Source: Opitutia bacterium UBA4506
GTDB taxonomy: Bacteria; Verrucomicrobiota; Verrucomicrobiia; Opitutales; Puniceicoccaceae
Assembly (NCBI GenBank): GCA_002388665.1
Contig: DGMY01000013.1
Span: 1-34,977, forward strand
Length of the DNA: 34,977 bases
Reading direction: 5' to 3'
Part shown: in pieces, positions 8,710 to 18,700 of the stretch
Layout: each line of letters begins with the position of its first letter
How positions within the stretch are numbered: the stretch's first letter is position 1
The notes under the pieces: model-generated
What the model was told of the DNA's origin: nothing
The model's database searches: none
The model's input: only the letters and a program-made list of their open reading frames with translations
Translations under genes and position numbers: made by a program

Positions 8710-8807
8710 TCTCAGATCGACCTGGATCACGGAGCGGGGAATAGCGCTATGGGCGAAATGGAAATCGAATTGCCTTCTTTCGGACGCTCTTCAATTCTCG
8801 CCAACCC

Positions 8808-9581
8808 ATGGAAACAGTCGTTCCCGCTTATATCCTACCTGACAACTCCCCCGAAACCTTCCCCAACCTGGTTGCTTTCTGGCACTTTAATCAATCCGGG
8901 AAAGAGTTCCCAACCGCACAGGGTGAACCCTACACGCTGCAATCACGATCGGGTGCACTCGAAGTTGTCGCCGATCCAGATGCGCCGCTGGGTGGAAAAG
9001 CCCTGCGAATTGAACAGGGGCAGTGGTTAAACCTCGCCCGTAACGATTGTCCTCAACTCGACATCCACGGCCCGACGGGGCATCTCACGGTGATTGCTTG
9101 GATCAAGCGAAAGAAGAACGAAAAGCGCGGATGTGAGTTCATTGCGGGCCAATGGAATGAGAGCGATGGCGGACGCCAGTACGGGCTCTTTTTGAACATC
9201 AGCGTATGGCAAGAACGGGATCAAGTCTGTGGCCACCTTTCCAATGTGGGAGGCCCCACCCCCGGCTATAAATTCTGCATCGACGGCCCCGTAGGGGCCA
9301 CACCGGTCGCGTTCGATGAATGGTCCGTAATCGCGATGACTTACGACGGCACACAGGGCTACTGCTGGTTGAACGGACAACCGGACCTGCGGCCGGGCTT
9401 GAACCCCTATCCCATGGCTGGTGGCCTCTACAACGGCGGCCCCAACGGATCAGACTTCACCGTCGGCGCCGTCGATCGAAGTGGCGAGATCGGCAACTTC
9501 TTCACTGGAGACATCGCCGGTTTAGCCGTCTACAATCGCGCCCTCTCACCGGCAGAAATCCTCGCACTGAGTTGCCTCTAA
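8808..9581 (+). CDS. LamG/concanavalin-like jellyroll protein
   Basis: This 257-residue protein has a LamG-like jellyroll fold over roughly residues 20-255. The landmarks are VAFWHFNQSG near the start, WLNLARNDCPQLDI and LTVIAWIKRK in the middle, and the typical ending GDIAGLAVYNRALSPAEI. LamG domains bind or cleave glycans. No catalytic motif was recognised, so a binding or accessory role is the safer reading. Unusually for a LamG protein it has no signal peptide, which suggests a cytoplasmic location or a start site I have missed. No ribosome-binding site precedes the ATG. It follows the FAD oxidoreductase and converges on the GH28-like gene. Confidence 0.75.
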   Translation: METVVPAYILPDNSPETFPNLVAFWHFNQSGKEFPTAQGEPYTLQSRSGALEVVADPDAPLGGKALRIEQGQWLNLARNDCPQLDIHGPTGHLTVIAWIKRKKNEKRGCEFIAGQWNESDGGRQYGLFLNISVWQERDQVCGHLSNVGGPTPGYKFCIDGPVGATPVAFDEWSVIAMTYDGTQGYCWLNGQPDLRPGLNPYPMAGGLYNGGPNGSDFTVGAVDRSGEIGNFFTGDIAGLAVYNRALSPAEILALSCL

Positions 9582-9666
9582 GACTACCCAACACGGAGAA
9601 CCCAAGCCCACCCCTTCCAGCCACTGGCAGAGGTGAGCTCGCTACAGTATCCGTGTGAACGTCCTT

Positions 9667-10839
9667 TCAGCTCCCCTGGACGGAGGTATCGACTCGAAGC
9701 AGTTCGAACTGTGCGAGAAACTCCTCCGACTTCACAAAAGAACCCTCCGCCGGCTCCAGGGAGACCGTCTCACCGTTGATCGTTCTTTGGATCTTCTTCA
9801 CATGGGCAAAGCGAATGGTCGGGGTATCGGGGGCGCAGTCGGCCTCCTGGTCCCGGACAAAATCCTCTACGACAAAGTTTCTCATCCTCTCCTGAATATC
9901 GATCAGGGCATTCCTGGTGTTTTTTGTTTTATGAACTCTGAGATTGGAGACCTTTACATTCTCGAGTAGCCCCACCCCATCGTCAAACGGAGGATTCTCC
10001 TCGTCGAATACCTTCACCCGGCAACCTCTCGCGCCATCGCCGTTGAGCGCAGCCACATTGCAACCACCGTGAACGCCACGGATGGTGACGTTTCGAATCG
10101 GCGAAACGACACTCAGCAAGCGAACAAATGTGTGGCAACTAGTCGCACTCAAGTTCTCGATTTCAATATTCTCAATGGGACCACTAGTCATCCCTCGCAC
10201 CTCGGTACGCCCGAGCGCATCGTCGGCATTGAGAGCTACGAGATCGTCTCCGGGGACATTCGGAGTCGTTGCGGAGAGATTACGAATCACTCCATTTGAA
10301 CAATTTCCTCCGAGATGGATGCCATCGTTGTTGGGGCGGATCAAATCTGAATCGAAAATGATATTCTCGATATGAAAATGATGTACGTGAGTAAACCGGG
10401 CGTAATAAGCCTCGGAATTGGTCAGGCATAGGCCCGCAAGCTTCAGATTCTCGACATTATAGAAGTGAAGCATCGCACCGGTATAACCCTGGTCCATCAG
10501 TCCTTCCGGGCGTCGATTTCCCTTTTGGTTACCATCCCAGATACCTCCGGATATCTCGATGTCCCGGTTCCCGACATCGTGGTCGGCATTGGTCAAGAGG
10601 TAGTCGTCACAGGTAGTCGCAGCTGCGTCTCCCAAACGGAACCGTGCCTCAGCATGAGCAGAGATCCTGGTACCCGAAGGGATTCTCAGCGTCTTCTCAA
10701 ACGTGTAGCTTCCTGCGGGAAAGCTCAGGTAGCGCTTGCCGGAATCCAGTAGCTCCTGGATCGCACCTGCCACGGGCAGCCCGTGGTTATCAATACCCGC
10801 TTGAGTAACGTCAAAAGTAGTCATGTCAGTCTGTTCCAT
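9667..10839 (-). CDS. GH28-like right-handed beta-helix protein
   Basis: This 390-residue protein starts with the pectate-lyase-3-like entry motif (FDVTQAGIDNHG...AIQELLDSG, FPAGSYTF). It continues as a parallel beta-helix with repeated short turns such as NLKLAGLCLTNS, IENIIFDS and IENIEIENLSA. Two polygalacturonase-like catalytic blocks are recognisable: NNDGIH (170-175) and GDDLVALNADD (197-207), matching the aspartates of the GH28 NTD and DD motifs. The usual downstream GHG and RIK motifs are not visible, so the enzyme may be a diverged glycosidase or may not hydrolyse at all. There is no signal peptide. It lies 54 nt downstream of the acetyl esterase gene and probably shares its transcript. 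Confidence 0.75.
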   Translation of the reverse strand: MEQTDMTTFDVTQAGIDNHGLPVAGAIQELLDSGKRYLSFPAGSYTFEKTLRIPSGTRISAHAEARFRLGDAAATTCDDYLLTNADHDVGNRDIEISGGIWDGNQKGNRRPEGLMDQGYTGAMLHFYNVENLKLAGLCLTNSEAYYARFTHVHHFHIENIIFDSDLIRPNNDGIHLGGNCSNGVIRNLSATTPNVPGDDLVALNADDALGRTEVRGMTSGPIENIEIENLSATSCHTFVRLLSVVSPIRNVTIRGVHGGCNVAALNGDGARGCRVKVFDEENPPFDDGVGLLENVKVSNLRVHKTKNTRNALIDIQERMRNFVVEDFVRDQEADCAPDTPTIRFAHVKKIQRTINGETVSLEPAEGSFVKSEEFLAQFELLRVDTSVQGS

Positions 10840-10893
10840 TGTGTAATCTCTAGTTCATTTGTCTCAGGCCATATTCCAGACAGGCTCGCCCAG

Positions 10894-11850
10894 TTAGTCC
10901 GCAAAAAACCGCCTCAACCGCGCAGCAATCGCGCGGTCATCCTCACCATTTCCTTCGAGTTCAAAATGGGCAGCCTGGCGCAAGTACAATTCCTTGTGAC
11001 CCGACAACGCGTTGTATACCGCGAATTGCCCCGGCGGCGGTACGGCCGGATCAAAAAGAGCGGCAGCGACAAACACTGGTATCTCGATGTGTCGGGCGGC
11101 AATCGCAGCATCAAAGTAACGTAAGACCTCAAGCACCTCGGGGTGGCCATCCTTATAATAGCGCGTCACCGCGTCTCCACTACCCCGGCAAGGAAGGGTC
11201 ACCCGCAACGGATGATTTCCAAAACTCGGAACGTTGAGATAGGCCTTCGAGAATCGGGGATCCCACGGCAAAAGCATCGCTCCAATGCCGCCCCCAAAAC
11301 TCCCCCCGTGGTAGTAGAGCCGTCCCGCCACCTGTGGATAGAGTTCGAGCAGCACGGAAGCCGCGAGCCAGTAATCCACCACTGAGCCCAGATGAGAGTA
11401 TCTCTCACGCGACTCAATACCTGTGACAACATGAGCAGCACTATTGCCGGGAAACTTCAGGGAAGCCGAAAGATGGAACCCGCGCGCGCAGGGAAAAATG
11501 CAAACGGCGGACGAAACCGGAAGCCCGTAATGGGGGGCATCGCGTCCCCCGTAGCCGTGCCCGACCACTACACCACAAGTGAGTTCAGAAACGTCCTTCG
11601 GCACTGTAATCCAGGCACCGATGCGTTCACCCTGGTAGGAGTTGTAATACACTTGATAGACATCGTGATTCTCGGCCGGGGTCACAGCAGGACCGACATC
11701 GTGGTCTAGAGGAATCTCGAGAGCGGACGCGTAGGCCGCTTTCCAAAACGCTTCAAAATCTTCTGGTTCTTCCGGAGCCCCCACCTGGAGTAAATCTTCC
11801 AGGGAATAGCCGTATTCGGGATCGAAATCGAAGTCGTGCGAGATTCTCAT
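10894..11850 (-). CDS. Acetyl xylan esterase-like CE7 hydrolase
   Basis: This 318-residue alpha/beta hydrolase matches the AXE1/CE7 family (acetyl xylan esterase/cephalosporin-C deacetylase). The nucleophile elbow GGSFGGG places Ser184. Asp268 (ALFDPAVPP) and His295 (AAHFE) complete the triad at the expected positions. The family usually has GGSQGGG; the phenylalanine is a minor variant. CE7 enzymes remove acetyl groups from short sugars and oligosaccharides and are typically cytoplasmic, which fits the missing signal peptide. It is the first gene of a two-gene minus-strand unit with the GH28-like protein, suggesting deacetylation and then chain cleavage of an imported oligosaccharide. Confidence 0.9.
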   Translation of the reverse strand: MRISHDFDFDPEYGYSLEDLLQVGAPEEPEDFEAFWKAAYASALEIPLDHDVGPAVTPAENHDVYQVYYNSYQGERIGAWITVPKDVSELTCGVVVGHGYGGRDAPHYGLPVSSAVCIFPCARGFHLSASLKFPGNSAAHVVTGIESRERYSHLGSVVDYWLAASVLLELYPQVAGRLYYHGGSFGGGIGAMLLPWDPRFSKAYLNVPSFGNHPLRVTLPCRGSGDAVTRYYKDGHPEVLEVLRYFDAAIAARHIEIPVFVAAALFDPAVPPPGQFAVYNALSGHKELYLRQAAHFELEGNGEDDRAIAARLRRFFAD

Positions 11851-11877
11851 CGGAAGAAACTATGCAAGAATAGCGGC

Positions 11878-11908
11878 TCGAAAAAACCGTTAAATTCGCC
11901 TTTTTCGA
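11878..11908. repeat. AT-rich inverted repeat between vWA and esterase genes
   Basis: TCGAAAAA pairs with TTTTTCGA across 11878-11908, in the 77-bp gap between the end of the vWA gene and the start of the esterase gene. It could weakly terminate the upstream operon or belong to the esterase promoter region. The stem is mostly A-T and no T-run follows on the minus strand. Confidence 0.35.
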
Positions 11909-11927
11909 TCGATCCGACAGTGAGCGA

Positions 11928-12920
11928 CTACTTCACCTCGGAATAACTCCCGCCATTATTGGCCGCTAATTTCCGTAGAAAGTCCCGCCCGTCTTTACTT
12001 TTATAGGACAGTGTATTGATCATGACCGGCTCATCTTGGTCGCTCTGGAATTCTTTTACGAGCTTCAGCACCTCCCCGGCCTTCTTGCCGGTGGGCTCAC
12101 CATCAGAGAGAAAAATGATCATATTGGGATCCATATCGAATGCCTCCTCGAGGGCTAGATCGGCTCGAGTGCCCAGGTTTCGACCCTTCTTGTATCCCTT
12201 GAACACCTTGTAATTTTTCGTGTTTCCACCTGCGTCGCGGTTGGGAAAAGCATCGGCTGGGTCCAATCGCATCATCCATTTTTCAGCCGCATCAATCCGG
12301 TCCTCGGTGGCCAGCATAAAACCGGATCCCCGAAACTTGTCTGCCTCACCGGCAAAAGCGATGATATTGAAAGTACCGACATCCTGAATCGAGCGGAGAG
12401 TCTTCACAATCTCCTCGACCACGGTCTTGTACCCATCGATCCCGCGACCTTCCATCACCATACTTCCCGACATATCGATCACGAACAGCATGCCCTGGGC
12501 GTCCGACTTCATTTCCTTGCCGAAGAATTGGAGGCTCTCCACATCCAGCGCCATCTCGCGGATTTGCATCCCACCTCCATTGCCGAAACCACCGCTCCCC
12601 CGGCCGTAACTCGATGAATTGGCAATGTTGACATCGATATTCAACGCGGGGATCGAGACGTCCGGAGAGTCTACTACAATGGGATTCGGACGAGGGGGAG
12701 AGCTGGATTGGGTCCGCTGTTCCAGATTCACCACGTACTCGGGCTCTGCCTGGGGAACCTCTATGATCTCCGGTGCCTCGAAAGTTTGTTCTTCACGCGG
12801 AGTCCCTACCACTAGCTTGTAGGTACCAAAAGCGATGAGCGCAACGAGGTGAAGGCCCAAGCTGATTCCGATAACGAGAAAAAGGGCACGATTCCGGGCA
12901 AAAGCGTTACTAATGTTCAT
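11928..12920 (-). CDS. vWA-domain protein with TonB-like membrane anchor
   Basis: This 330-residue protein has a single N-terminal membrane helix (about 12-36) containing Ser20 and His24 in SLGLH. That is the SxxxH spacing which TonB uses to contact ExbB. A proline- and glutamate-rich linker follows (41-80), then a Gly-rich stretch (106-118), then a von Willebrand A domain with the MIDAS motif DMSGSM (149-154), a conserved Thr in NLGTRAD and an Asp in LSDGEPTG. There is no TonB C-terminal domain. It ends a TPR-TPR-ExbB-ExbD-ExbD operon 26 nt after the last exbD. I infer a proton-motive-force-driven anchor whose working end is a metal-dependent vWA domain. Its partner is unknown. Confidence 0.85.
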   Translation of the reverse strand: MNISNAFARNRALFLVIGISLGLHLVALIAFGTYKLVVGTPREEQTFEAPEIIEVPQAEPEYVVNLEQRTQSSSPPRPNPIVVDSPDVSIPALNIDVNIANSSSYGRGSGGFGNGGGMQIREMALDVESLQFFGKEMKSDAQGMLFVIDMSGSMVMEGRGIDGYKTVVEEIVKTLRSIQDVGTFNIIAFAGEADKFRGSGFMLATEDRIDAAEKWMMRLDPADAFPNRDAGGNTKNYKVFKGYKKGRNLGTRADLALEEAFDMDPNMIIFLSDGEPTGKKAGEVLKLVKEFQSDQDEPVMINTLSYKSKDGRDFLRKLAANNGGSYSEVK

Positions 12921-12946
12921 GAGATAGATGCGGGGTTTCGCAGTGT

Positions 12947-13381
12947 TTAATAGTCTCCAAACGAGACGTACTTGATGTCCGCCGCTGCGCAGGCGTCCAA
13001 CACCTCAATCGATTTAAAATGGGGAGAGAGAGGATCGGCAATGATGACCACAACCGTCTTTTGTCCACTCCGATCGGAGGTCGCCCTCACCCTACGCAAA
13101 GTCGCAATCAAACCATTCAGCGTGATCCGCTCCGCCGGACTGGCGATCGGACTGCCATTGAAGCGGACACTTCCATCGGGAAGGATATCGATTACGTGGC
13201 GATTCGGCAGTTCGTCACTCGCCTTGGCCGCAGTCGTGGTGGGAAGTTGGATTCCCAGATCGGCCTCTTCTTTGATCAAGGACGTCGTAACCATAAAGAA
13301 GATCAACAGGAGGAACACCACGTCGATCATCGGAGTGAGGTCCGGCTTTAGCTTCTCGGACAGAACTTTCTCGGATTTCAT
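12947..13381 (-). CDS. exbD: ExbD/TolR-family proton-channel subunit (second copy)
   Basis: This 144-residue protein has one N-terminal membrane helix carrying the conserved aspartate (LTPMIDVVFLLLIFF, Asp20), which in ExbD/TolR carries protons, and a periplasmic domain after it. AGGAA at 13391-13395 lies 9 nt before the ATG, supporting the start. It follows another ExbD by 18 nt. Paired ExbD genes are common in such operons and presumably form a heterodimer inside the ExbB pentamer. The partner to be energised would be the downstream vWA protein. Confidence 0.93.
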   Translation of the reverse strand: MKSEKVLSEKLKPDLTPMIDVVFLLLIFFMVTTSLIKEEADLGIQLPTTTAAKASDELPNRHVIDILPDGSVRFNGSPIASPAERITLNGLIATLRRVRATSDRSGQKTVVVIIADPLSPHFKSIEVLDACAAADIKYVSFGDY

Positions 13382-13399
13382 GCTGCTAACTTCCTGAAA

Positions 13400-13822
13400 T
13401 TACTTATCACTTTGATACGCAGCAAAGATGAGATTGCTCAATCCTGCTTCAGCACAGGCCTGCATGACATCGTTCACGTATTGATGCTCGGTCGAACTAT
13501 CCGCTCGTACGTAGACACGCACCGAAGGATTCTCACGACTTGCCTCTGCCAATGTATCGCGCAACTCGTCGAGAGTTACGAGAAACACCCCGGAATAGAT
13601 CGAGCCGTTGGCATCTACAGTAATCGTCGTACGGTCACCGTAGTCCTCGGGGATGCTGGAGTTCAGGGCGACGGGCATCTCAATCGGGTGCTTCTCCGCC
13701 GTGATCATGTTGGCCACGGTCATAAAGAAAACAATCAAGAGAAAGACGATATCGATCATCGGAGTGAGATCGACCTCGCCGTCATCATCATCGGCGGCCC
13801 AGTTCTGAAACTTTCTACTCAT
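13400..13822 (-). CDS. exbD: ExbD/TolR-family proton-channel subunit (first copy)
   Basis: This 140-residue protein has the same layout as its neighbour: an acidic cytoplasmic N-terminus (DDDDGEVD), one membrane helix with the conserved Asp24 (LTPMIDIVFLLIVFF) and a periplasmic domain. The ATG overlaps the ExbB stop by 4 bp (13819-13822), so the two should be translated together. Sequence divergence from the second copy outside the helix indicates an old duplication rather than a recent one. Confidence 0.93.
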   Translation of the reverse strand: MSRKFQNWAADDDDGEVDLTPMIDIVFLLIVFFMTVANMITAEKHPIEMPVALNSSIPEDYGDRTTITVDANGSIYSGVFLVTLDELRDTLAEASRENPSVRVYVRADSSTEHQYVNDVMQACAEAGLSNLIFAAYQSDK

Positions 13823-14592
13823 TTACCGGCAGCGCGCAGCAGATCTGCATAAAGACGGCCGAGGATCAAATTCACTTCGGCAACAATCTTCCCGTAGCGG
13901 TTGCGAAAGAAGAAGTAGAAGAACATCGCGGGAATCGCGATCGACATACCCGCCGCCGTAGTGATCAAGGCCTCAGAAATATTGTCGGCAAGAAGCTCGG
14001 GCTTACCCATCCCCTGTGCGGCGATCGTGTTAAACGCCTTGACCATACCCGAAACGGTCCCGAGCAGACCGACCATGGGAGAAAGAGCCGCAATGATCGA
14101 TAAGTAGCTGACAATCACGAAACTGTTCGAGAGCTCTTTGCTCGAGGCGTTCTCAAACGCCATCTCGACCGCGCTGGCGGAAAAGTTCTCTTTCCTCACC
14201 TGGTCCAGGCCATAGTTGAACGTGTTGGTTACCGGGCTGGGATTATTGATGCAGATCTCATGTGCGCGCTCGATGTCCATTGAGCTGACGGCTGCGTCGA
14301 GTTCCTCGATCACCTCGTCATTCACAAACGACTTCCTCCTGATCACGACAAAATTGAAAACGGCAAAACCAAACGTAGCAACAGAGAGGGCTCCGAGTGG
14401 ATACATCGCCCAACCGCCAGCCGCCAACATATCGAGCAAGGTCTTCTCTGGTGGAGGTGGGGTGAGCTCCGCCAATTCCGAATCCGGGTCCGGACTGCTC
14501 TCGGCTGCTGTCTGCGCAGCAAGGGTTCCAACTGCCCCAGTTGAAAGCAGTGACGTGAGTCCCAGCAAAAAGAGTTTAGTGGTTATTTTCAT
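13819..14592 (-). CDS. exbB: ExbB/TolQ/MotA-family proton channel
   Basis: This 257-residue protein has an N-terminal signal-like hydrophobic segment (about 5-26), a proline-rich spacer, and then three membrane helices at about 62-84, 157-188 and 207-229. The family signatures are intact: LSPMVGLLGTVSGMVKAF in the second helix and ALITTAAGMSIAIPA in the third, where threonines line the proton path. The long N-terminal extension before the first helix is common in Bacteroidetes and PVC ExbB proteins. It is the first channel gene of the operon, 22 nt after the second TPR gene. Confidence 0.93.
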   Translation of the reverse strand: MKITTKLFLLGLTSLLSTGAVGTLAAQTAAESSPDPDSELAELTPPPPEKTLLDMLAAGGWAMYPLGALSVATFGFAVFNFVVIRRKSFVNDEVIEELDAAVSSMDIERAHEICINNPSPVTNTFNYGLDQVRKENFSASAVEMAFENASSKELSNSFVIVSYLSIIAALSPMVGLLGTVSGMVKAFNTIAAQGMGKPELLADNISEALITTAAGMSIAIPAMFFYFFFRNRYGKIVAEVNLILGRLYADLLRAAGK

Positions 14593-14614
14593 GGTAGGTA
14601 TAAGGGGTCTATAT

Positions 14615-15748
14615 TCAATTCAATGTCGTTTCATCGGATCCGCCAAATTCCTCTTGGTACTTCATCAACCAAGGGTTATCGGGGTAAAAGATCGCAAATT
14701 CCCGCGCCAGCCGTTCGGCCGCAGCATCCTGCCCGGTCTCACCGTAGCCGACTGTCAGAAGGTAGTAGAGCTCAGGTTTAAACGAGGCCTTCACGCTGGA
14801 AAGAACCATGGCCTGAGAAAGGTAACGCAGGCCCTCGTTCAAGTTTTCTTCTGCATAGCTCAGTCGCCCTCTCGCGAGGCAGTAAGTCAGAAAATTCTCA
14901 TCGCCTCGTTCCATCTCGGGGACTTGGTCCAAGATCATGCGCGCTTGATAGGCCTCGCCCGTGACAGCCTTACTGTATCCCGCCCACAAAAGACTTTTTT
15001 CGCTGAGCTCCTCGTCGCTGGAGCGGGCCAGGCTCCCGTAGATCTTCGATGCCAGCCCGTGGGCGCCCGCGGTGCGGGCAGCATCCGCGACTGGAAAGGC
15101 GATATTTGCAAGCTCCTCTTCCGTCAAAACGGTAGACAGAATCGACAGGAGCTGCTCAGTCGCCTCAAAATTATCTTCTTCGATGGTTCGATAGACCAAG
15201 CGCTCGACCAAGTTCATGTACTCAGAAGAGAGACGATTCCACGGCATCTCGGTAGAAACCGCCACGGCCTCGTCCAGATTCCCGGTGAGGATGAGCGACT
15301 CGTAATAGCGCAGGAACAGCTCATGCAAATTGGTTCGGGTCGTGGGAATAACAAGAAACCGAACGAGCGGCTTTACCTGAGGTCTCAGGCCATTGAGCAT
15401 TGGCCCATAGTTCCCTTTCGCAGCAGAAGCGACCCAACTGTCCATCTCTTCGGGACGGATAATCTTTACGTAACTCGCCTTCCCATCGACGGGAACAATA
15501 GCCTCGGCCCCGGGTAGGTTGGGAAACGCTATACGCAATTTCCCTTCTTCCATCCCTACCAAAATCTGTGGCCGGTCATTGATGTCCAGAACCGTAACCG
15601 GATTCTCCAACTCGAAGGTCTCAACCACCTCCGGCCCAGAATCCAAGGTCGGCAAATCTGTAACCTGGGCTGACAGTGGGTTCATCCCACATGCCACGAT
15701 GAAGCCGATCGCGAGTCGGCCGAACGCCTGTAGACGATTACAGTTCAT
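14615..15748 (-). CDS. Secreted helical-repeat (TPR-like) protein
   Basis: From the ATG at 15748 the protein has 377 residues and a clear signal peptide (FGRLAIGFIVACGMNPLSA, cut before QVTDL). A short beta-rich part follows, then a series of helical pairs that read as degenerate TPRs (for example ARGRLSYAEENLNEGLRYLS). I chose this start because GAGGAG lies 4 nt upstream and the ATG overlaps the end of the preceding TPR gene by 11 bp. An upstream TTG would remove the signal peptide from the terminus. It probably sits in the periplasm, and by operon context helps the Exb/vWA machine assemble or recognise partners. No catalytic motif was seen. Confidence 0.8.
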   Translation of the reverse strand: MNCNRLQAFGRLAIGFIVACGMNPLSAQVTDLPTLDSGPEVVETFELENPVTVLDINDRPQILVGMEEGKLRIAFPNLPGAEAIVPVDGKASYVKIIRPEEMDSWVASAAKGNYGPMLNGLRPQVKPLVRFLVIPTTRTNLHELFLRYYESLILTGNLDEAVAVSTEMPWNRLSSEYMNLVERLVYRTIEEDNFEATEQLLSILSTVLTEEELANIAFPVADAARTAGAHGLASKIYGSLARSSDEELSEKSLLWAGYSKAVTGEAYQARMILDQVPEMERGDENFLTYCLARGRLSYAEENLNEGLRYLSQAMVLSSVKASFKPELYYLLTVGYGETGQDAAAERLAREFAIFYPDNPWLMKYQEEFGGSDETTLN

Positions 15749-18700
15749 AATTCTCCTCGATCTGTTCAAATGCTTTGGTCTTTTTCATTACCGAAAGACG
15801 GGTCCGATACTCCTCGAGGAGTTGGTCCACACTTTCTTCCTCTCCCATCTCCTCCAAGACCTGCAGGTCATAAAAATAGGCCCAGGAGGCGATATCGGAA
15901 TAGCCGCCGTAGGCAACAATCAGTCGCTCAAAGAAACCATGCGCTTCTCCGAGCTTCCCGATCCGCTTGTACGCGAGACCGAGCTCCAAATGAGCCTTCG
16001 CATGATCCAAACCTTTCCAAGCCGGATTTCGCAGGACTTGCCCCAGCGTATCGATGGCCTCTTGATCCCGCCCGAGTTGCGACAGAATCATTCCCTTTTT
16101 CAGATAGGGTTCGGCATCCCGCACTTTCATCGCGTATCGATCGGTCACTCGATTGTAGTACGCCAGTGCGCGGGTCCATTGCTCCGGATCTCCGGACTCC
16201 TCTGCAGACTGGATCGCGAGATCCCCCAAAGCCATTAATGCTGGGTAGACCGAATCCGACCAAGGGTGATTGATCAAGACATCCTCGTACAACTGAACCG
16301 CCAACTCCGGGTCGCGCTCTTCGTATTTAGCCGCTTCCCACAGCAATACCGCCGGCGGAGCACCTGCCAATTCTTCTTGGGAGAAATATGGATCGGGATC
16401 GTTCTCACCCATCATTTCGAGCGCCATACGCGCTCTCATCTGAACGATAAAATCCTTCTCGGCCTCTCCCTCGCGAAGCAACTCATTGAAGAGAACCGAG
16501 GCTTGGTATGGGGCGAGACTCTCCGACTTTTCGAGGTAAATATCTCTCAAAATCGCCAACTCTGCGATCGCTTCCTCTGCGGTGATGTCCGACTCCCTCG
16601 GAGCGCGAGGCTGCATCGTATTCGGATCGAGCGGACGATCGGTCTCAATAATTTTTGCCCGGAAGGAACGGTCCCGCGTGAGAAGGTTGGCCAATTCCCT
16701 GTCGACGTACACCCCGTCCTCACTCTGCATGTACTGATACTGATAAACGCGGTCGGTCAGAAATTTTTGGCGAAACGCGTCATCCTCCATCATATGGTCT
16801 AACAGAGCGACCGAGTCGGAGAATGAGCGATCATACTTCACATAGTCTTCTTCGTAAGTCCGAATCAAGCGATCGACCGCATAGCGGTTTGGGTCGGCAA
16901 TCAGTTGGCGGATCGCCTCGCCGTGAATGGCAAATCGTTCGCCCAAGCGATCAAGCCGGTCCAAAATCATCCCCATCCGGAAGTAAGCCTCTGAGATTTC
17001 TCCCACCTCCCCATACTCTTCAACGTACTCCTCAAGGACCTCAACCGCGCCTTCTGGATCACCCGAGATCTCCATCACGTCGCTGAGCGAAAAGGTCGCT
17101 TTGGAGATAAACGCGATATTCTGCGTGTGCTCGATGACAAGGCGGTAGTGTTCTGCGGCCGCCGGCAAATCTCCACTGTCCCGCGTGATGTCTCCCAAAT
17201 ACAACTCAGCCTCGCCGCGCAGCGAACTGTCGGGGAACTCACCTACAAATTTCAAAAACTGATCCCTTGCCTCCGCGGATTTCTGTTCGCCAAACAAAGA
17301 AATCGCATAGCGGTAAGAACCATCCTCGTAGAAGATACTCCGTTCACCGTATTTCGCTAGAAAATCGCGGAAAGTCGCGGAGGCACGTGGGTAATCGGCC
17401 AACAGCAATTCGGACAAGGCCAACCAATATGTAACGGCCTGAGTAGACGGTTCTTTACCTCGAAGCTCTCCCTTGACCGTTTGCATGTAATCGAGGAGAT
17501 CCCCGTACTGCCCCATACTGATCATATAGCTTCCCACCAAATTCATCAGCTGGGCAACGGTCCGTTGGTCGGGTGACTTCTTGCGGTACTCTGCGACAAG
17601 GTCCAGTAGCTCTTGGAAGCGTTGAGTGCGTGCGTAGGTCTGAGCGAGACCCAGCACAATCGGTGAACGAAATTTTTCACGTTCCGGGTCAGAAAGATAA
17701 TCTACCGCCAGCTCCTCAGCCATCGCTTGATCACCCAACAAAACCGCCTCTCCATAAGCGGTATAGAGGAAATCCTCCGACTGCTCGTGCTCCGGAAAGT
17801 CTTCGTAGAGGTGGATAAAGGCCCAAAGTGATTCCCAGATTCGTTCGGTCTCTTTGTAAACCCGAGCCATCCGCCATCGCATATCCACATCATAGGAGCG
17901 GATTTCCTGCACTCCCTTCAATCGCGCCTTTGCGGCCTGCAGCTGGCTGTCAAAGACCATGTAAGACTCACTGTTGGGACGCAGGTAGCGAATGTTCGCT
18001 TCCAGTTCACGAATTCTCCGCTCGTAAAAATCGATAATCTCCGCGCGGGATTTCACGAACGAATACAGGAGGATCGCCTGATCATACTCTTCCCGGTCGA
18101 ACAAACCGTCGCCCGACTTCAACAGAGTGATGTTAAAAGCCGGATCGTAGACGGCCTCATACTGACCAGTGAGGTAGCGTAAGTACGGCAATATCTCCTC
18201 TGCACGCCCGAGATCCAGGTAGCCCTGCAACAGCCATGCTGCCGACTGGGCCCGCAGTTCTGGATCAAGGGTTGATTCCTTGAAAATTGATTCGAACAAC
18301 GCAACGCCCTCGCCCGCGGTTCCGTTCGAAATGTACAAAGAAGCCATCCGGTTCCTTCCCTCGTTCCTGAAGGTCCAGTTCCCGCTGTTTTCATACAGCC
18401 AGCGATAGTGGCCGATCGCCTTCTCGGGTTCCTCCAGATCGGTATAAGCACCGCCCAAATTAAAGCGGGCAAAATCATGATGCTGACCGTCACTAAATTT
18501 GCGTACGTAGTCCTCGTAGATCTTAACCGCTTGCTTCAGCTGTTCTTTGTCGCCGGTCTCCGAATACTCATCCTGATAGGACAGTCCAAGAAGGAATAAA
18601 TAAGTTGCCTGATCCGGCTTACCCTCCGTTCTCTTTACCAATTCCTTCAGTTCTGGTCGTACGCCGATCAAACCACCGCTGATCTTGCTTTGAAGCTGTC

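Noticed and set aside
14216..15517. 433-residue plus-strand reading frame
   Set aside because: It lies antisense to ExbB and the TPR gene, whose frames have clear family motifs and ribosome-binding sites; its translation shows no domain.
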